Origin: a virus
DNA length: 64,000 nucleotides
Strand: one strand, 5' to 3'
Virus record (IMG/VR): IMGVR_UViG_3300035670_000010
Span: 62,001-126,000 of that record
Below the pieces are notes generated by a model. It did no database searches and was not told the DNA's origin. It saw only the letters and a program-made list of their open reading frames with translations. This document shows positions 33,481 through 41,731 of the stretch, piece by piece. A program made the position numbers and the translations under genes. The first letter of the stretch is position 1. Each line of letters begins with the position of its first letter.

Positions 33481-34386
33481 ATGAATGTATTAAGTTTGTT
33501 TGATGGGATGTCTTGTGGCCAAATTGCATTGAATAGGGCTAATATTCAATACAACAATTATTTTGCATCAGAGATAGATAAGAATGCCATAAAAGTTACA
33601 CAGCATCATTACCCTAACACAGTTCAATTGGGTGATGTGACAAAAATTGAGTTTATTGCTTCAAAGATTGATTTGTTAATTGGGGGAAGCCCCTGCCAGG
33701 GTTTTTCATTTGCTGGGAAGCAACTTAATTTTGATGATCCAAGGAGCAAGTTATTTTTTGAGTTTGTTAGATTAATTGATGAGTGTAAACCAACATATTT
33801 CTTATTGGAGAATGTTGTGATGAAAAAAGAATATGAGGATGTTATTACCCAATATTTGGGAGTAGAACCAATCAAAATTAATAGTTCGTTGGTTTCAGCA
33901 CAAAATAGAATTAGATTATATTGGACAAATATACCAAACGTTAAAGAGCCAGAGGATAGGAACATTTCATTGAGTGATATTCTTGAGGATGATTCTATTA
34001 TAAATCCTGGTGCAATTAGGGGTAGGAGATTAAATAAAGCAACCATAATTGGTAGAAGGTTAAATTTTGATGGAAAGAGAAAAGATTATGACAAAGATAT
34101 ACCCATTACCCAATGCTTGGAAGTAAGAGCAACCAATACAAATAAGAGCAATTGCCTCACCACTGTTGATAAGGACAATGTATTGACCACAATGCCCATT
34201 GGAAGGCATCCAAATGCTTTTAAAGATAAGTTACCATTTAGATACTACACATTAAAAGAGTATGAGAGGCTTCAAACAATACCAGAAGGTTATACAAGTG
34301 TTGTATCTACATCACAAGCAAAAAAAATGATTGGTAATGCTTGGACAGTAGATGTTATTTCACATATTTTCTCTTACTTAAAATAA
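33481..34386 (+). CDS. DNA (cytosine-5) methyltransferase 3
   Basis: 301 residues. LFDGMSCGQ, GGSPCQGFSFAG, LLENVVMKKE, SAQNRIRLYWTN and a C-terminal GNAWTVDVISHIF. It shares long identical peptide blocks with the 31802 enzyme around motif IV but differs in the region after motif VIII (LNKATIIGRRLNFDGKRKDY). This suggests a different target. Confidence 0.92.
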   Translation: MNVLSLFDGMSCGQIALNRANIQYNNYFASEIDKNAIKVTQHHYPNTVQLGDVTKIEFIASKIDLLIGGSPCQGFSFAGKQLNFDDPRSKLFFEFVRLIDECKPTYFLLENVVMKKEYEDVITQYLGVEPIKINSSLVSAQNRIRLYWTNIPNVKEPEDRNISLSDILEDDSIINPGAIRGRRLNKATIIGRRLNFDGKRKDYDKDIPITQCLEVRATNTNKSNCLTTVDKDNVLTTMPIGRHPNAFKDKLPFRYYTLKEYERLQTIPEGYTSVVSTSQAKKMIGNAWTVDVISHIFSYLK

Positions 34387-34442
34387 GTAAAATTTGGTTC
34401 ACACCAAAAAGTTCACTATCATTGTATATAAGAAATACAACT

Positions 34443-34637
34443 ATGACAAATCAATGCATTGAGTTTGAAAAACTTCCAGACAACAATTTTTTTATGCTTG
34501 ATGGTATAACATATTGCAAATTTGGAAGATATGGATTAGGGTTTAATGATGGTGAAAAAGCCTTCAAAATAGTCAATCCCAAAACATTGGTTGAGCAATT
34601 AGATTTAAAAGATGTTTTTTCTAAAAAAAATACATAA
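34443..34637 (+). CDS. Small hypothetical protein (64 aa)
   Basis: 64 residues from the ATG at 34443 (MTNQCIEFEKLPDNNFFMLD). A TATCATTG sequence 27-34 nt upstream may be a variant -7 box. No motif recognised. Confidence 0.55.
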   Translation: MTNQCIEFEKLPDNNFFMLDGITYCKFGRYGLGFNDGEKAFKIVNPKTLVEQLDLKDVFSKKNT

Positions 34638-34664
34638 TTATACCTTTCTTATCAAAAATATATT

Positions 34665-34672
34665 TATCTTTG
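34665..34672 (+). promoter_or_regulatory. Bacteroidota-type -7 box TATCTTTG
   Basis: TATCTTTG lies 23 nt before the ATG at 34696. Confidence 0.55.
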
Positions 34673-34695
34673 CACTGTTATAAAGATGATGAGTT

Positions 34696-34953
34696 ATGGA
34701 AAAAGATGTAGCCAAAATACTTAGAGAATTACAATACTTAGCAACAGCTTCTAAGGACTTTAAGACAAATTACCACAACCTAATAATTGTGTCCACTCTA
34801 ATACGTGGTAATTTGAATGAATACTACCTGCCAGATCATAATGGCAAACTAAGTATTGTATCTAAGGAAATGGCAATTGATTATATAAAGTCAATATCCG
34901 CTTTGCCTCAAAATGAAACTAGGGGCAAAGCGGAAAAAAGTGAAAACAATTAA
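34696..34953 (+). CDS. Small helical protein (85 aa)
   Basis: 85 residues, MEKDVAKILRELQYLATASK. Helical, with a His/Asn-rich middle. It overlaps the next membrane-protein gene by 41 nt in another frame. No family recognised. Confidence 0.55.
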   Translation: MEKDVAKILRELQYLATASKDFKTNYHNLIIVSTLIRGNLNEYYLPDHNGKLSIVSKEMAIDYIKSISALPQNETRGKAEKSENN

Positions 34954-35233
34954 ATTATTTATTATGATGATAATCTTTTTATTTGTATATATATCTCTTA
35001 CAGTTCATTTATTATTTTATGAGTTTGATGATAAACATCTTAAAATATTTAGATTACTAGGCAAAGTTATGGGTACTACAATAACATTATTTATTCTATT
35101 TATTTTAATGTCATCAGTAATTGGAAGATTTGTTGATAATCTTGAAGTTAATTACACCATTTTATTATTTATCTTACTTTTAACATTCCTTATTATTTTC
35201 TGGACTATAAAAGTTATAAAATTCTTTGAATAA
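34913..35233 (+). CDS. Three-TM small membrane protein
   Basis: 106 residues. The basic N-terminus MKLGAKRKKVKTIK is followed by three hydrophobic segments (FIMMIIFLFVYISLTVHLLF; TTITLFILFILMSSVIG; TILLFILLLTFLIIFW). The start at 34913 overlaps the upstream gene; internal Met codons are alternatives. Function unknown, inner-membrane location expected. Confidence 0.6.
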   Translation: MKLGAKRKKVKTIKLFIMMIIFLFVYISLTVHLLFYEFDDKHLKIFRLLGKVMGTTITLFILFILMSSVIGRFVDNLEVNYTILLFILLLTFLIIFWTIKVIKFFE

Positions 35234-35258
35234 TTTCTTTTTTTTGATTTAGTTTTAT

Positions 35259-35266
35259 TATCTTTA
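35259..35266 (+). promoter_or_regulatory. Host-type -7 box TATCTTTA
   Basis: TATCTTTA lies 20 nt before the ATG at 35287, with TTTG elements upstream at suboptimal distances. Confidence 0.45.
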
Positions 35267-35286
35267 CAGACCAAAACAAAAGAACA

Positions 35287-35694
35287 ATGAAACTCTTAAC
35301 AAAAACAGAAAACCTAAGTTTTGCAGATAGTACAGGATTAGCAAATGCTGTTATTGACTGGTGTGAAAAAAATATTGGAACTAATTGGAGATATCCAAGA
35401 CCCAGGTTAAGTTTATTGGGTGGTATAGCAGATGATATGTCAAGAGACACATACGGGGAGTATGATGTTGAAAATAATCTTATCAATATTAATTTAGAAC
35501 GTAATGTGTATGTTAGGTGTCTTATAAAAACCATCATACACGAATATACACACTACCTTCAACCAGTTAGAACAAAGTATTGGAAACTGGCTAAAAAGCA
35601 TGGATACTATGACAATCCATTAGAGGTTGAAGCAAGGTTTAATGAAAACACAAAGTATAGAGATTGTTTCAAGGACTTAAAAAAAATATTATGA
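35287..35694 (+). CDS. SprT-like zinc peptidase-fold protein
   Basis: 135 residues. IIHEYTHYLQP at about residues 87-97 is an HExxH zinc site, and NPLEVEARFNENT about 25 residues later supplies a Glu ligand. This is the compact SprT-like layout, without the C-terminal zinc ribbon. Host-type promoter and no leader, unlike the other HExxH genes here. It heads an operon of small overlapping genes to 36311. Confidence 0.7.
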   Translation: MKLLTKTENLSFADSTGLANAVIDWCEKNIGTNWRYPRPRLSLLGGIADDMSRDTYGEYDVENNLININLERNVYVRCLIKTIIHEYTHYLQPVRTKYWKLAKKHGYYDNPLEVEARFNENTKYRDCFKDLKKIL

Positions 35695-35819
35695 AAATTA
35701 TTAGGTTTTTAGGAAAATTATCATTATATTTGCTAACCATTTTGATATTGAGTTTCCTTGTATATCAAGGGATATTAATGGGGATAGTTTTGTATTACTT
35801 TTTAAAAATATTTGCATGA
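35691..35819 (+). CDS. Single-TM small protein (42 aa)
   Basis: 42 residues, MKIIRFLGKLSLYLLTILIL then SFLVYQGILMGIVLYYFLKI. Almost entirely hydrophobic, one or two membrane passes. It overlaps both neighbours by 4 nt (ATGA), supporting translation. Confidence 0.55.
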   Translation: MKIIRFLGKLSLYLLTILILSFLVYQGILMGIVLYYFLKIFA

Positions 35820-36001
35820 AAGAAATAAAACAAGAAAAAGACAAGTGTGTTCTTTGTGGTAAAGAAACACCATATTTAATAACTACTCATATTGATTATA
35901 GAGTTGGGTATATTGAAGGTGGGGGACAAGGCTGCTTCCAGCCCCAGACATGTAATGATGAGAAATTTTATCAAACAACTAAAAATAAGAAAAATGACTA
36001 A
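35816..36001 (+). CDS. Small Cys-containing protein (61 aa)
   Basis: 61 residues. KCVLCGKETPYLITTHIDYR then GYIEGGGQGCFQPQTC. The CxxC plus two later Cys form a probable zinc-binding site. I recognise similar small phage proteins with the THIDxRxGYxEGxGQ core, function unknown. Confidence 0.6.
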   Translation: MKEIKQEKDKCVLCGKETPYLITTHIDYRVGYIEGGGQGCFQPQTCNDEKFYQTTKNKKND

Positions 36002-36311
36002 AACACAATTTATTTCCATTCTTGAGAGATATAAAACTATTAATGATAAATTTTCAGAGTTGGCTAATATTGGGTTTGACTTTTTTGAGAATGCAAAATT
36101 TCCATTGATTGAATTAACTGAAAGACAGTTTGATGCTTTTATGGAGACAAGATATAACAAAGAAGGTATTGAATGGATTTCTTGGTTTATTTTTGACTAT
36201 AACTGGGGTGAAACTGGACAGCCTAGTGCTTGGGATAAGGATAATAATCCAATTTGCACAGACATTGAATCCCTATATGATTATATAGAGGCAAATTGTA
36301 GAGTGGAGTAA
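35994..36311 (+). CDS. Hypothetical protein (105 aa)
   Basis: 105 residues from the ATG at 35994 (MTKTQFISILERYKTINDKF), overlapping the upstream gene by 8 nt. It has a helical N-terminus and an aromatic segment (WISWFIFDYNWG). No known domain. Confidence 0.6.
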   Translation: MTKTQFISILERYKTINDKFSELANIGFDFFENAKFPLIELTERQFDAFMETRYNKEGIEWISWFIFDYNWGETGQPSAWDKDNNPICTDIESLYDYIEANCRVE

Positions 36312-36322
36312 TTTTTTTATTA

Positions 36323-36396
36323 GGATCTGTAGCTCAGTTGGTAGCAGCAAAACGCTCATAACGTTGAGGTCGCAAGTTCAAGTCTTGCCAGATCCA
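36323..36396 (+). tRNA. tRNA-Met (CAT anticodon)
   Basis: Acceptor GGATCTG/CAGATCC, D arm beginning AGCTCAGTTGGTAG, anticodon loop CTCATAA and T arm GCAAG-TTCAAGT-CTTGC. It has a second CAT tRNA sequence different from that at 26257; one of the two may be an elongator or Ile-type. Confidence 0.9.
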
Positions 36397-36410
36397 CAAC
36401 ATTATTAATT

Positions 36411-36485
36411 TGGCATATAGCTCAAAGGTGGAGCACAATTCTGATAAGATTGAGGTTGCTGGTTCAAGTCCAGCTATGCCAACCA
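36411..36485 (+). tRNA. tRNA-Ile (GAT anticodon)
   Basis: Acceptor TGGCATA/TATGCCA, anticodon stem CAATT/GATTG with loop CTGATAA, T arm GCTGG-TTCAAGT-CCAGC and encoded CCA. It follows the Met tRNA after 14 nt. Confidence 0.9.
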
Positions 36486-36497
36486 AAAAACAAAACA

Positions 36498-36731
36498 ATG
36501 GCAGAATATAGCAAGGAGTATTGTATTGAAAGAAATATGGGATTTCAAGGAGACTTTTCCATAGAAGAAGAGTTTAATAAACTTGAAAAAGACAATGATA
36601 TTGGTATAGTTTGTGAAGGTTATGGTTTTATTGCCATAGCCAGAAACCAAGAGGATCAATGTCTGGTTGCATATAGAGATGCTGATGATGGTATTATCTG
36701 GGATGAATTTTTATTTACACAAAAAAATTAA
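36498..36731 (+). CDS. Small hypothetical protein (77 aa)
   Basis: 77 residues from the ATG at 36498 (MAEYSKEYCIERNMGFQGDF), 12 nt after the Ile tRNA. Acidic, no known motif. It is the first of four short genes in a row. Confidence 0.55.
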   Translation: MAEYSKEYCIERNMGFQGDFSIEEEFNKLEKDNDIGIVCEGYGFIAIARNQEDQCLVAYRDADDGIIWDEFLFTQKN

Positions 36732-36736
36732 AATAT

Positions 36737-36997
36737 ATGGGAATTTTAAATTATGTTTATGTTGTTGTTTGTGATGGTAGGCCAATATTAGCAGCACATA
36801 ATAAAGCTGAGATTGAAAGTATGCTATATGAGTATATATTTGGATCCAGAGAGGTTAATAAAGACCAGTTGACATACCAACCTTATGATAGCAAATATCC
36901 CTCTATAAACGACTTGGAGGGTATCTATTACTACAAGGATGAAATGGGGGATGTGGATGAGTTTAGAGTTTATGGAACTGAATATTCAAATAAATAA
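36737..36997 (+). CDS. Small hypothetical protein (86 aa)
   Basis: 86 residues, MGILNYVYVVVCDGRPILAA, with a short beta-hairpin then a helix, and a Tyr-rich acidic C-terminus. Directly abuts the next gene. Function unknown. Confidence 0.55.
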   Translation: MGILNYVYVVVCDGRPILAAHNKAEIESMLYEYIFGSREVNKDQLTYQPYDSKYPSINDLEGIYYYKDEMGDVDEFRVYGTEYSNK

Positions 36998-37273
36998 ATG
37001 ACTAAAATGAAATTGGAAGAAGTTATTTCAAAATATGGTGATGTCAAATTAAAGTTTGAGTTTTACCATAAACATACCTTCAAATTTGAAGGCACAGCAC
37101 CTGATGGTACAGATATAGGTGCGTATTGTGGGGGTGATGCCCAGGCTATATTTAATAAAGAGATTTTTAATGATAGCACTGATACACTTGGCAATATAAT
37201 TGGAAAGTGGTATTATGTACAATTGGTTAGACAAGGTGAAACTATTTTTGAATTGGAAGATTTCTCAAAATAA
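36998..37273 (+). CDS. Small hypothetical protein (91 aa)
   Basis: 91 residues, MTKMKLEEVISKYGDVKLKF. FYHKHTFKFEGTAPDGTDIG suggests a beta-rich fold. Start immediately follows the upstream stop. No family recognised. Confidence 0.55.
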   Translation: MTKMKLEEVISKYGDVKLKFEFYHKHTFKFEGTAPDGTDIGAYCGGDAQAIFNKEIFNDSTDTLGNIIGKWYYVQLVRQGETIFELEDFSK

Positions 37274-37281
37274 TAAAAAAA

Positions 37282-37557
37282 ATGAAAACATTTAAAGATT
37301 TGGTTTTTGAACCATCAGAAGCACCATTAAATGGTATTAGATCCACAATTGATTTTGATAATGGCTATGGAGTAAGTGTTATTAAGAATTCATTCTCATA
37401 TGGAGGATCTGCTGGTTTCTATGAACTTGCAGTTGTTAAAGATGGTCAAATTAATTATGATAATCCAGTTGCCAATGGAGATGTTGTTGGATGGCTTAAT
37501 GAGGAAGAAGTTTCTGAATTATTGATTGAAATCCAAAATTTTGAAGATAAATTTTGA
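37282..37557 (+). CDS. Small hypothetical protein (91 aa)
   Basis: 91 residues, MKTFKDLVFEPSEAPLNGIR. The Gly-rich middle (NGYGVSVIKNSFSYGGSAGF) and helical end recur in phage proteins of unknown role. Last gene before a new promoter. Confidence 0.55.
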   Translation: MKTFKDLVFEPSEAPLNGIRSTIDFDNGYGVSVIKNSFSYGGSAGFYELAVVKDGQINYDNPVANGDVVGWLNEEEVSELLIEIQNFEDKF

Positions 37558-37583
37558 TATTTAGAAAATAAGATGTATATTTG
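37553..37583 (+). promoter_or_regulatory. Host-type promoter TTTG-N19-TATATTTG
   Basis: TTTG at 37553-37556 and TATATTTG at 37576-37583, spacer 19 nt, an exact match to the Bacteroidota consensus. It overlaps the end of the upstream gene. Confidence 0.75.
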
Positions 37584-37607
37584 AACCATAATCAAAAACA
37601 AAAACAA

Positions 37608-38072
37608 ATGAACAGACTAATTTTAACAATTCTTGTTGCTCTACCCCTAGTTGGGTTTTCACAATCTACGATTGACACATTATGCTTTGAACTTCCTTAT
37701 AGGAAACAAGCACCAGCTCCTTGCAGTATTGAAGATACTACCACATCTGAAACCAGATTATATATGGTTAAAGTTGGGTTATATGACAGGAATATTGAAG
37801 CTAGGGAATACATCATAAAGATTGACCTTGGATCACAATATCACTACTTCTATAACCAATTATTTAGAAGCAGGGATAAAGCAACTAATGCTATGAAGAA
37901 TTTAAGGGGATTGGGCTACTGTGATGCTTATGTTGTTGAATTACCTAGTTTTATTATGGGGTTTGAATTTAATGAACCAAAACAAACAACCTCACTTGCT
38001 AACCCAAATCAACTTCCAACATCGCTTAGTAAACAACCACAAAGTGGGGCAAAGGTTACTTGGGTGAATTGA
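37608..38072 (+). CDS. Secreted SPOR-like protein
   Basis: 154 residues from the ATG at 37608. The signal peptide MNRLILTILVALPLVGFSQ is followed by a domain with MVKVGLYDRNIEAREYIIKI and RDKATNAMKNLRGLGYCDAY. This resembles the beta-alpha-beta SPOR fold that binds denuded peptidoglycan, but weakly. A periplasmic role in the host envelope is likely. Strong host-type promoter. Confidence 0.6.
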   Translation: MNRLILTILVALPLVGFSQSTIDTLCFELPYRKQAPAPCSIEDTTTSETRLYMVKVGLYDRNIEAREYIIKIDLGSQYHYFYNQLFRSRDKATNAMKNLRGLGYCDAYVVELPSFIMGFEFNEPKQTTSLANPNQLPTSLSKQPQSGAKVTWVN

Positions 38073-38090
38073 CACAACCATTTGAATCTT

Positions 38091-38126
38091 AAAAAGAGGC
38101 ATATGCATTTTGTGTATGCCTTTTTT
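38091..38126 (+). terminator. Rho-independent terminator
   Basis: A 7-bp stem AGGCATA/TATGCCT followed by T6 lies 19 nt after the SPOR-like gene. Confidence 0.7.
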
Positions 38127-38155
38127 AATAAACATTTTTTAATAAACAAAAAAAC

Positions 38156-38779
38156 ATGAAGAATTTAATTTTATTAATTTTTACAATTTTAACCACATCA
38201 TTAAATGCACAGTTTATCACAACTGGTATTAGAGGGGGTTTAAGTAGTTCTATGAGTTTGGATGAAATTCAACTCATTAACACATCAAGCAAGGAGGAAT
38301 TCTTGTTGTCTATGAGTAACAAAACATTTGGATACCACTTTGGTGCATTGTTAAGAGTTAAACTTGGACCATTATTTGTGCAACCAGAGGTTGTTTTCAA
38401 TTCAAACTCATTTGATATATCTTTCCAGGATATAAATAAGTTAACAACAAATATTGGAAAACAAAAATTTCAATACATTGATATCCCTGTCTTGGTTGGA
38501 ATTAAATTTGGTCCATTAAGAGTTAATGCAGGACCAACTGGTCATTTATTTCTAAATAACACAAAGGATTTATTTGATGTAAATAATTATGCAGCAACTT
38601 TTGAAAAAGTTAGTATTGCTTACACAACAGGTGTAGGGTTGGATTTGGGTGCATTTATGCTTGATGTGAGGTATGATGGTAATTTATCTGATAATAATCC
38701 CCTAATTCAATTTACAGAAGGATTTACCTTATCAAATAGACCACCAAGATTCTCTGCTAGTATTGGTTTTAAGTTTTAA
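38156..38779 (+). CDS. PorT-like outer-membrane beta-barrel protein
   Basis: 207 residues. The signal peptide MKNLILLIFTILTTSLNAQ is followed by GIRGGLSSSMS, YHFGALLRVKLGPLFVQPEV, YIDIPVLVGIKFGPLRVNAG and a terminal FSASIGFKF. This is the pattern of the Bacteroidota PorT/outer-membrane beta-barrel family. It probably sits in the host outer membrane. The phage may use it for superinfection exclusion or surface change; that is inference. It lies between two terminators. Confidence 0.82.
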   Translation: MKNLILLIFTILTTSLNAQFITTGIRGGLSSSMSLDEIQLINTSSKEEFLLSMSNKTFGYHFGALLRVKLGPLFVQPEVVFNSNSFDISFQDINKLTTNIGKQKFQYIDIPVLVGIKFGPLRVNAGPTGHLFLNNTKDLFDVNNYAATFEKVSIAYTTGVGLDLGAFMLDVRYDGNLSDNNPLIQFTEGFTLSNRPPRFSASIGFKF

Positions 38780-38799
38780 AACTAAATGAAAATTTTAAT

Positions 38800-38837
38800 A
38801 CCCCAATCTGAATAATAATTTAGGTTGGGGTTTTTTT
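38800..38837 (+). terminator. Rho-independent terminator
   Basis: ACCCCAA pairs with TTGGGGT around a long AT-rich loop, followed by T7. Confidence 0.7.
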
Positions 38838-38853
38838 ATTCAAGTATTATGTG

Positions 38854-38861
38854 TATATTTG
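38854..38861 (+). promoter_or_regulatory. Bacteroidota-type -7 box TATATTTG
   Basis: GTGTATATTTGCATATC, 30 nt before the ATG at 38892. Confidence 0.55.
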
Positions 38862-38891
38862 CATATCAATTAATCACAAAAAATAAATCAC

Positions 38892-39656
38892 ATGTTTGTA
38901 TCACAGAATATCCAGAAGCCAATTGAGAATGAGTTGGATTTATTTGAAAGAGCCTTAGAAGGTAAGGACAAAGATGCTATTAAATTATACATCAAGAAAG
39001 AATTTTTTGAGGAGGAAAATTTGTATAATTTCCTCAATGAAAGGTTGAAAGATTTGGAGATTAAATCAAAGAGGGCAACAAAGTTTAAGAATTTTGAGGC
39101 AATGATTAGATCTGGGTTAAAATCTTTGGCTGGAAAAGATGATTTTAGACCTGCTATGATGACAGCATACTTCTGTTTTGATAGAAAGGAAATTGCTATT
39201 ACAGATGCACATAAAATGGTTGTTATTCCTGCACCAGATTTAGAATTTACAGAAGACACTTATTTCTCTGTTGATAAATTAAAAAATCTAATTGCTCAAA
39301 ATGAGGAGGAGTTTGTAAATAAGTTTCCAAGATACTATAATGTTATTCCAGAGTTATCTGATGAGAATGCTTTTGATGTTGATATTACCCAAAGGGATAT
39401 TGATGTGATGAGGAAGTTTGTGGAAGTTTGCAAATTGTTGGGAATGAAGCATATGAAGGTTAAAATTGGACCATCATTATTTGATCCAATTAAAGTGTTG
39501 GAAGTAATTGATTTTGCTAGAAGCATTGACCCAAAATGGGCAATCAATTTTAAAGCCAAGACATTATCACATCCTCATATTATGGTATCAAATGGTTATA
39601 CCTTTTTGATTATGCCATTATTGCAATCTGAGGATGATAAATTCTTCAAGGTTTAG
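38892..39656 (+). CDS. Hypothetical protein, possible sliding-clamp-like fold
   Basis: 254 residues without leader or signal. Segments such as FRPAMMTAYFCF, KEIAITDAHKMVVIP and the terminal MVSNGYTFLIMPLL resemble the xxATDxHRL and YxxMPM ends of DNA sliding clamps. If so it would be a single-domain or degenerate clamp. The similarity is faint and a structure prediction would decide. Host-type promoter fits an early replication gene. Its 3' end and terminator are duplicated at 40211-40294. Confidence 0.6.
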   Translation: MFVSQNIQKPIENELDLFERALEGKDKDAIKLYIKKEFFEEENLYNFLNERLKDLEIKSKRATKFKNFEAMIRSGLKSLAGKDDFRPAMMTAYFCFDRKEIAITDAHKMVVIPAPDLEFTEDTYFSVDKLKNLIAQNEEEFVNKFPRYYNVIPELSDENAFDVDITQRDIDVMRKFVEVCKLLGMKHMKVKIGPSLFDPIKVLEVIDFARSIDPKWAINFKAKTLSHPHIMVSNGYTFLIMPLLQSEDDKFFKV

Positions 39657-39678
39657 TATTAAATCCCAATATATTGTA

Positions 39679-39707
39679 CCCCCCAATCTTATGGTTGGGG
39701 GTTTTTT
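39679..39707 (+). terminator. Rho-independent terminator
   Basis: CCCCCCAA pairs with TTGGGGG around an 8-nt loop, followed by T6. A decayed copy occurs at 40251-40277. Confidence 0.75.
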
Positions 39708-39718
39708 ATTTATTAATA

Positions 39719-39726
39719 TATTTATA
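39719..39726 (+). promoter_or_regulatory. Late-type promoter motif
   Basis: AATATATTTATATATAAA, with the core 17 nt before the ATG at 39736. Confidence 0.5.
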
Positions 39727-39735
39727 TATAAAAAA

Positions 39736-40161
39736 ATGAAAGATTTGAATAAACTCATTAAAGAAAATATACACAAGTATATTCTTTTAAAAGAGAGCCA
39801 GGAAAAAACACTAAATGAACTTTTGGGTATATTATCTAAATATGAACTTCCAGATGGGGATTATGCAATTTTTGGTTCAGCACCACTTATGGTATCAGGT
39901 ATGATTGATTCAGTAAATGATTTAGATGTTATCATTAGACCATCAAAATGGCCTTTTCCTAGCAAAGGAGAATATAGAACAGATGACATTGAATTTTTTG
40001 ATAATTGGCCTGGATTTGATGTTGATGATTTAATTGATAATCATACCTTTGAATATAATGGTTTTTTATTTGTTAATTCTAGTGAGGTTATAAAATATAA
40101 AAGAAAATTAAAAAGAGAAAAAGATAAAAATGTTTGGATGTTTAAATCTGATAATAATTAA
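39736..40161 (+). CDS. Leader-bearing nucleotidyltransferase-fold protein
   Basis: 141 residues from the ATG at 39736. The leader MKDLNKLIKENIHKYILLKE runs to LLKE|S. The core YAIFGSAPLMVSGM then VNDLDVII carries the GS...DxD pattern of the polymerase-beta-like nucleotidyltransferase fold. A second acidic residue for metal binding may be in DDIEFFD. Such proteins can nucleotidylate RNA, protein or drugs; the target is unknown. The last 12 codons and 3' region are duplicated after the LRR gene at 40402. Confidence 0.68.
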   Translation: MKDLNKLIKENIHKYILLKESQEKTLNELLGILSKYELPDGDYAIFGSAPLMVSGMIDSVNDLDVIIRPSKWPFPSKGEYRTDDIEFFDNWPGFDVDDLIDNHTFEYNGFLFVNSSEVIKYKRKLKREKDKNVWMFKSDNN

Positions 40162-40168
40162 ACATAGT

Positions 40169-40202
40169 GTTCATTGTCAATGAACGTTCAAATATAATGA
40201 AC
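40169..40202. repeat. Inverted repeat, copy A
   Basis: GTTCATTG-T-CAATGAAC is a perfect 8-bp palindrome (40169-40185), followed by a second GTTCA...TGAAC. A diverged copy lies at 41088-41119. No T-tract follows, so it could be an operator or recombination site rather than a terminator. Confidence 0.55.
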
Positions 40203-40210
40203 ACAATAAT

Positions 40211-40344
<134 letters not shown>

Positions 40345-40401
40345 TAACTTGTTTTAAAACCTGGAGGGTTATTAAAATATAACTTGATTAAAAAAAATAT
40401 A

Positions 40402-40998
40402 ATGGAAAAAGAAGCATTAAAAAGAATGTTAGAGTTCTTTGAAAAAAAAGAAAATTATAGAATACCACTTAGTTTTAAACTTAAAAACAATGAACCAATA
40501 ACAAAAGAAGATTTATATGTTAAAGGTGATTTGAAAATTGTCAATGGTTTTAATTTAACATCATTACCAGAAGGATTAAATGTTGGTGCTTTGCGGTTAT
40601 TAAATTGCAATAATTTAACCTCATTACCAAAAGATTTAAATGTTCGTGGTGATTTGTATTTATCAGATATGCCTATAACCTCATTACCAGAAGGATTGAA
40701 AAAAGTTTTTAGTTTATCTCTAGTTAGTTGCCCTAATTTTTCCTCATTACCAAAAGGTTTGGAAATTGAGGGTCCTTTTATTTTATTGATGTGTCCAAAT
40801 TTAATATCATTACCGGAAAGATTTAGAGTTGGTCATAATTGTTTATTATCTTCTTCAAATATAACTTCATTACCAAAAGGCTTGGAAGTTTATGGTGATT
40901 TATTTATTAAGAATACAGCATTAACAAAATACACAGATGAAAAATTAAGAGAAATGATTAAGCCTGGGTTTATAGGTGGAAAAATAATTAGACAATGA
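40402..40998 (+). CDS. LRR paralogue 8 (6 repeats), separate from the array
   Basis: 198 residues from the ATG at 40402 (EALKRMLEFFEKKENYRIPL). Six LPxxL repeats, more diverged than in the main array, between the shared N-cap and the KYTDEKLREMIKPGF C-cap. It lies 20 kb from the array inside a duplicated segment. The start is about 108 nt from the promoter motif, with the TAA microsatellite between them. Confidence 0.8.
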   Translation: MEKEALKRMLEFFEKKENYRIPLSFKLKNNEPITKEDLYVKGDLKIVNGFNLTSLPEGLNVGALRLLNCNNLTSLPKDLNVRGDLYLSDMPITSLPEGLKKVFSLSLVSCPNFSSLPKGLEIEGPFILLMCPNLISLPERFRVGHNCLLSSSNITSLPKGLEVYGDLFIKNTALTKYTDEKLREMIKPGFIGGKIIRQ

Positions 40999-41063
40999 AA
41001 AAAGAAGCATTAAAAAGATACAAAGATAAAAATATTTGGATGTTTAAATCTGATAATAATTAA
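40995..41063 (+). pseudogene. Fusion remnant: LRR start joined to nucleotidyltransferase tail
   Basis: A 22-residue frame MKKEALKRYKDKNIWMFKSD joins the first eight codons of an LRR-type gene to the last 14 of the nucleotidyltransferase gene (YKxxKDKNVWMFKSDNN-like end). It overlaps the LRR stop as ATGA, as a further LRR gene would. It is a recombination scar and probably not functional. Confidence 0.75.
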
Positions 41064-41143
41064 ACATACTGTTCAATATTTATTAATGTTCATTGTCATT
41101 GAACATTCAAATACACTGAACATAATATTAAAATAAAAATTAT

Positions 41144-41707
41144 ATGAATTTACAAGAGAACATCCAGAGAATTATGGAGGTGATGAGCCTAAATGAGGTT
41201 AAAAATATGGGATTACTATACCATTACACATCAATGGAATTTGCAGAAGATATTATGAAGTCAAATAAACTTCTTGGATCTTTAAATGATTTTGAGGATA
41301 GAACATACAAGGTTGTATCTTTAACTAGGGATAGGAATTTCCATAACACACAATATCACAAAATGGTTGGTAAAAGTTATTTTGTTAGATTTGCATTAGA
41401 TTCAGAAAAATTAAGTCAACGTTATAAGATGAGGCCAATATTTAGTTACTTTGAAAAACAAAAAGGTAAACAAAATTTATTTGGGGCAGAAGAAGGTGTT
41501 ATTACAGATGAAATATTTCCATTAACAAGATATTTGGTAAAGATTGAAATAATAAAACCATTTATGGATGCATCATTAAAAATGTATAAGAATGATTTGG
41601 AACATTATAATCTTGATAAGATGGATGAGTTTATAAAAAAGTATGATGTAAGGCTTATAGATTTGAATAATAGGGAAGTTAAGAATGATAACATAAATGA
41701 GGATTAA
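41144..41707 (+). CDS. Leader-bearing ADP-ribosyltransferase-fold candidate 1
   Basis: 187 residues. The leader MNLQENIQRIMEVMSLNEV ends at LNE|V. The body starts LLYHYTSMEFAEDIMKSNKL, the typical first strand and helix of ART-like folds, followed by VVSLTRDRNFH (serine-strand-like) and AEEGVITDEIF, a possible catalytic Glu region. This resembles other bacterial and phage ART-like proteins but assignment is tentative. T4 packages the ART Alt in its head, a useful comparison. Confidence 0.62.
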   Translation: MNLQENIQRIMEVMSLNEVKNMGLLYHYTSMEFAEDIMKSNKLLGSLNDFEDRTYKVVSLTRDRNFHNTQYHKMVGKSYFVRFALDSEKLSQRYKMRPIFSYFEKQKGKQNLFGAEEGVITDEIFPLTRYLVKIEIIKPFMDASLKMYKNDLEHYNLDKMDEFIKKYDVRLIDLNNREVKNDNINED

Positions 41708-41731
41708 TTTGGGGGTATTAAATTTTATAAT

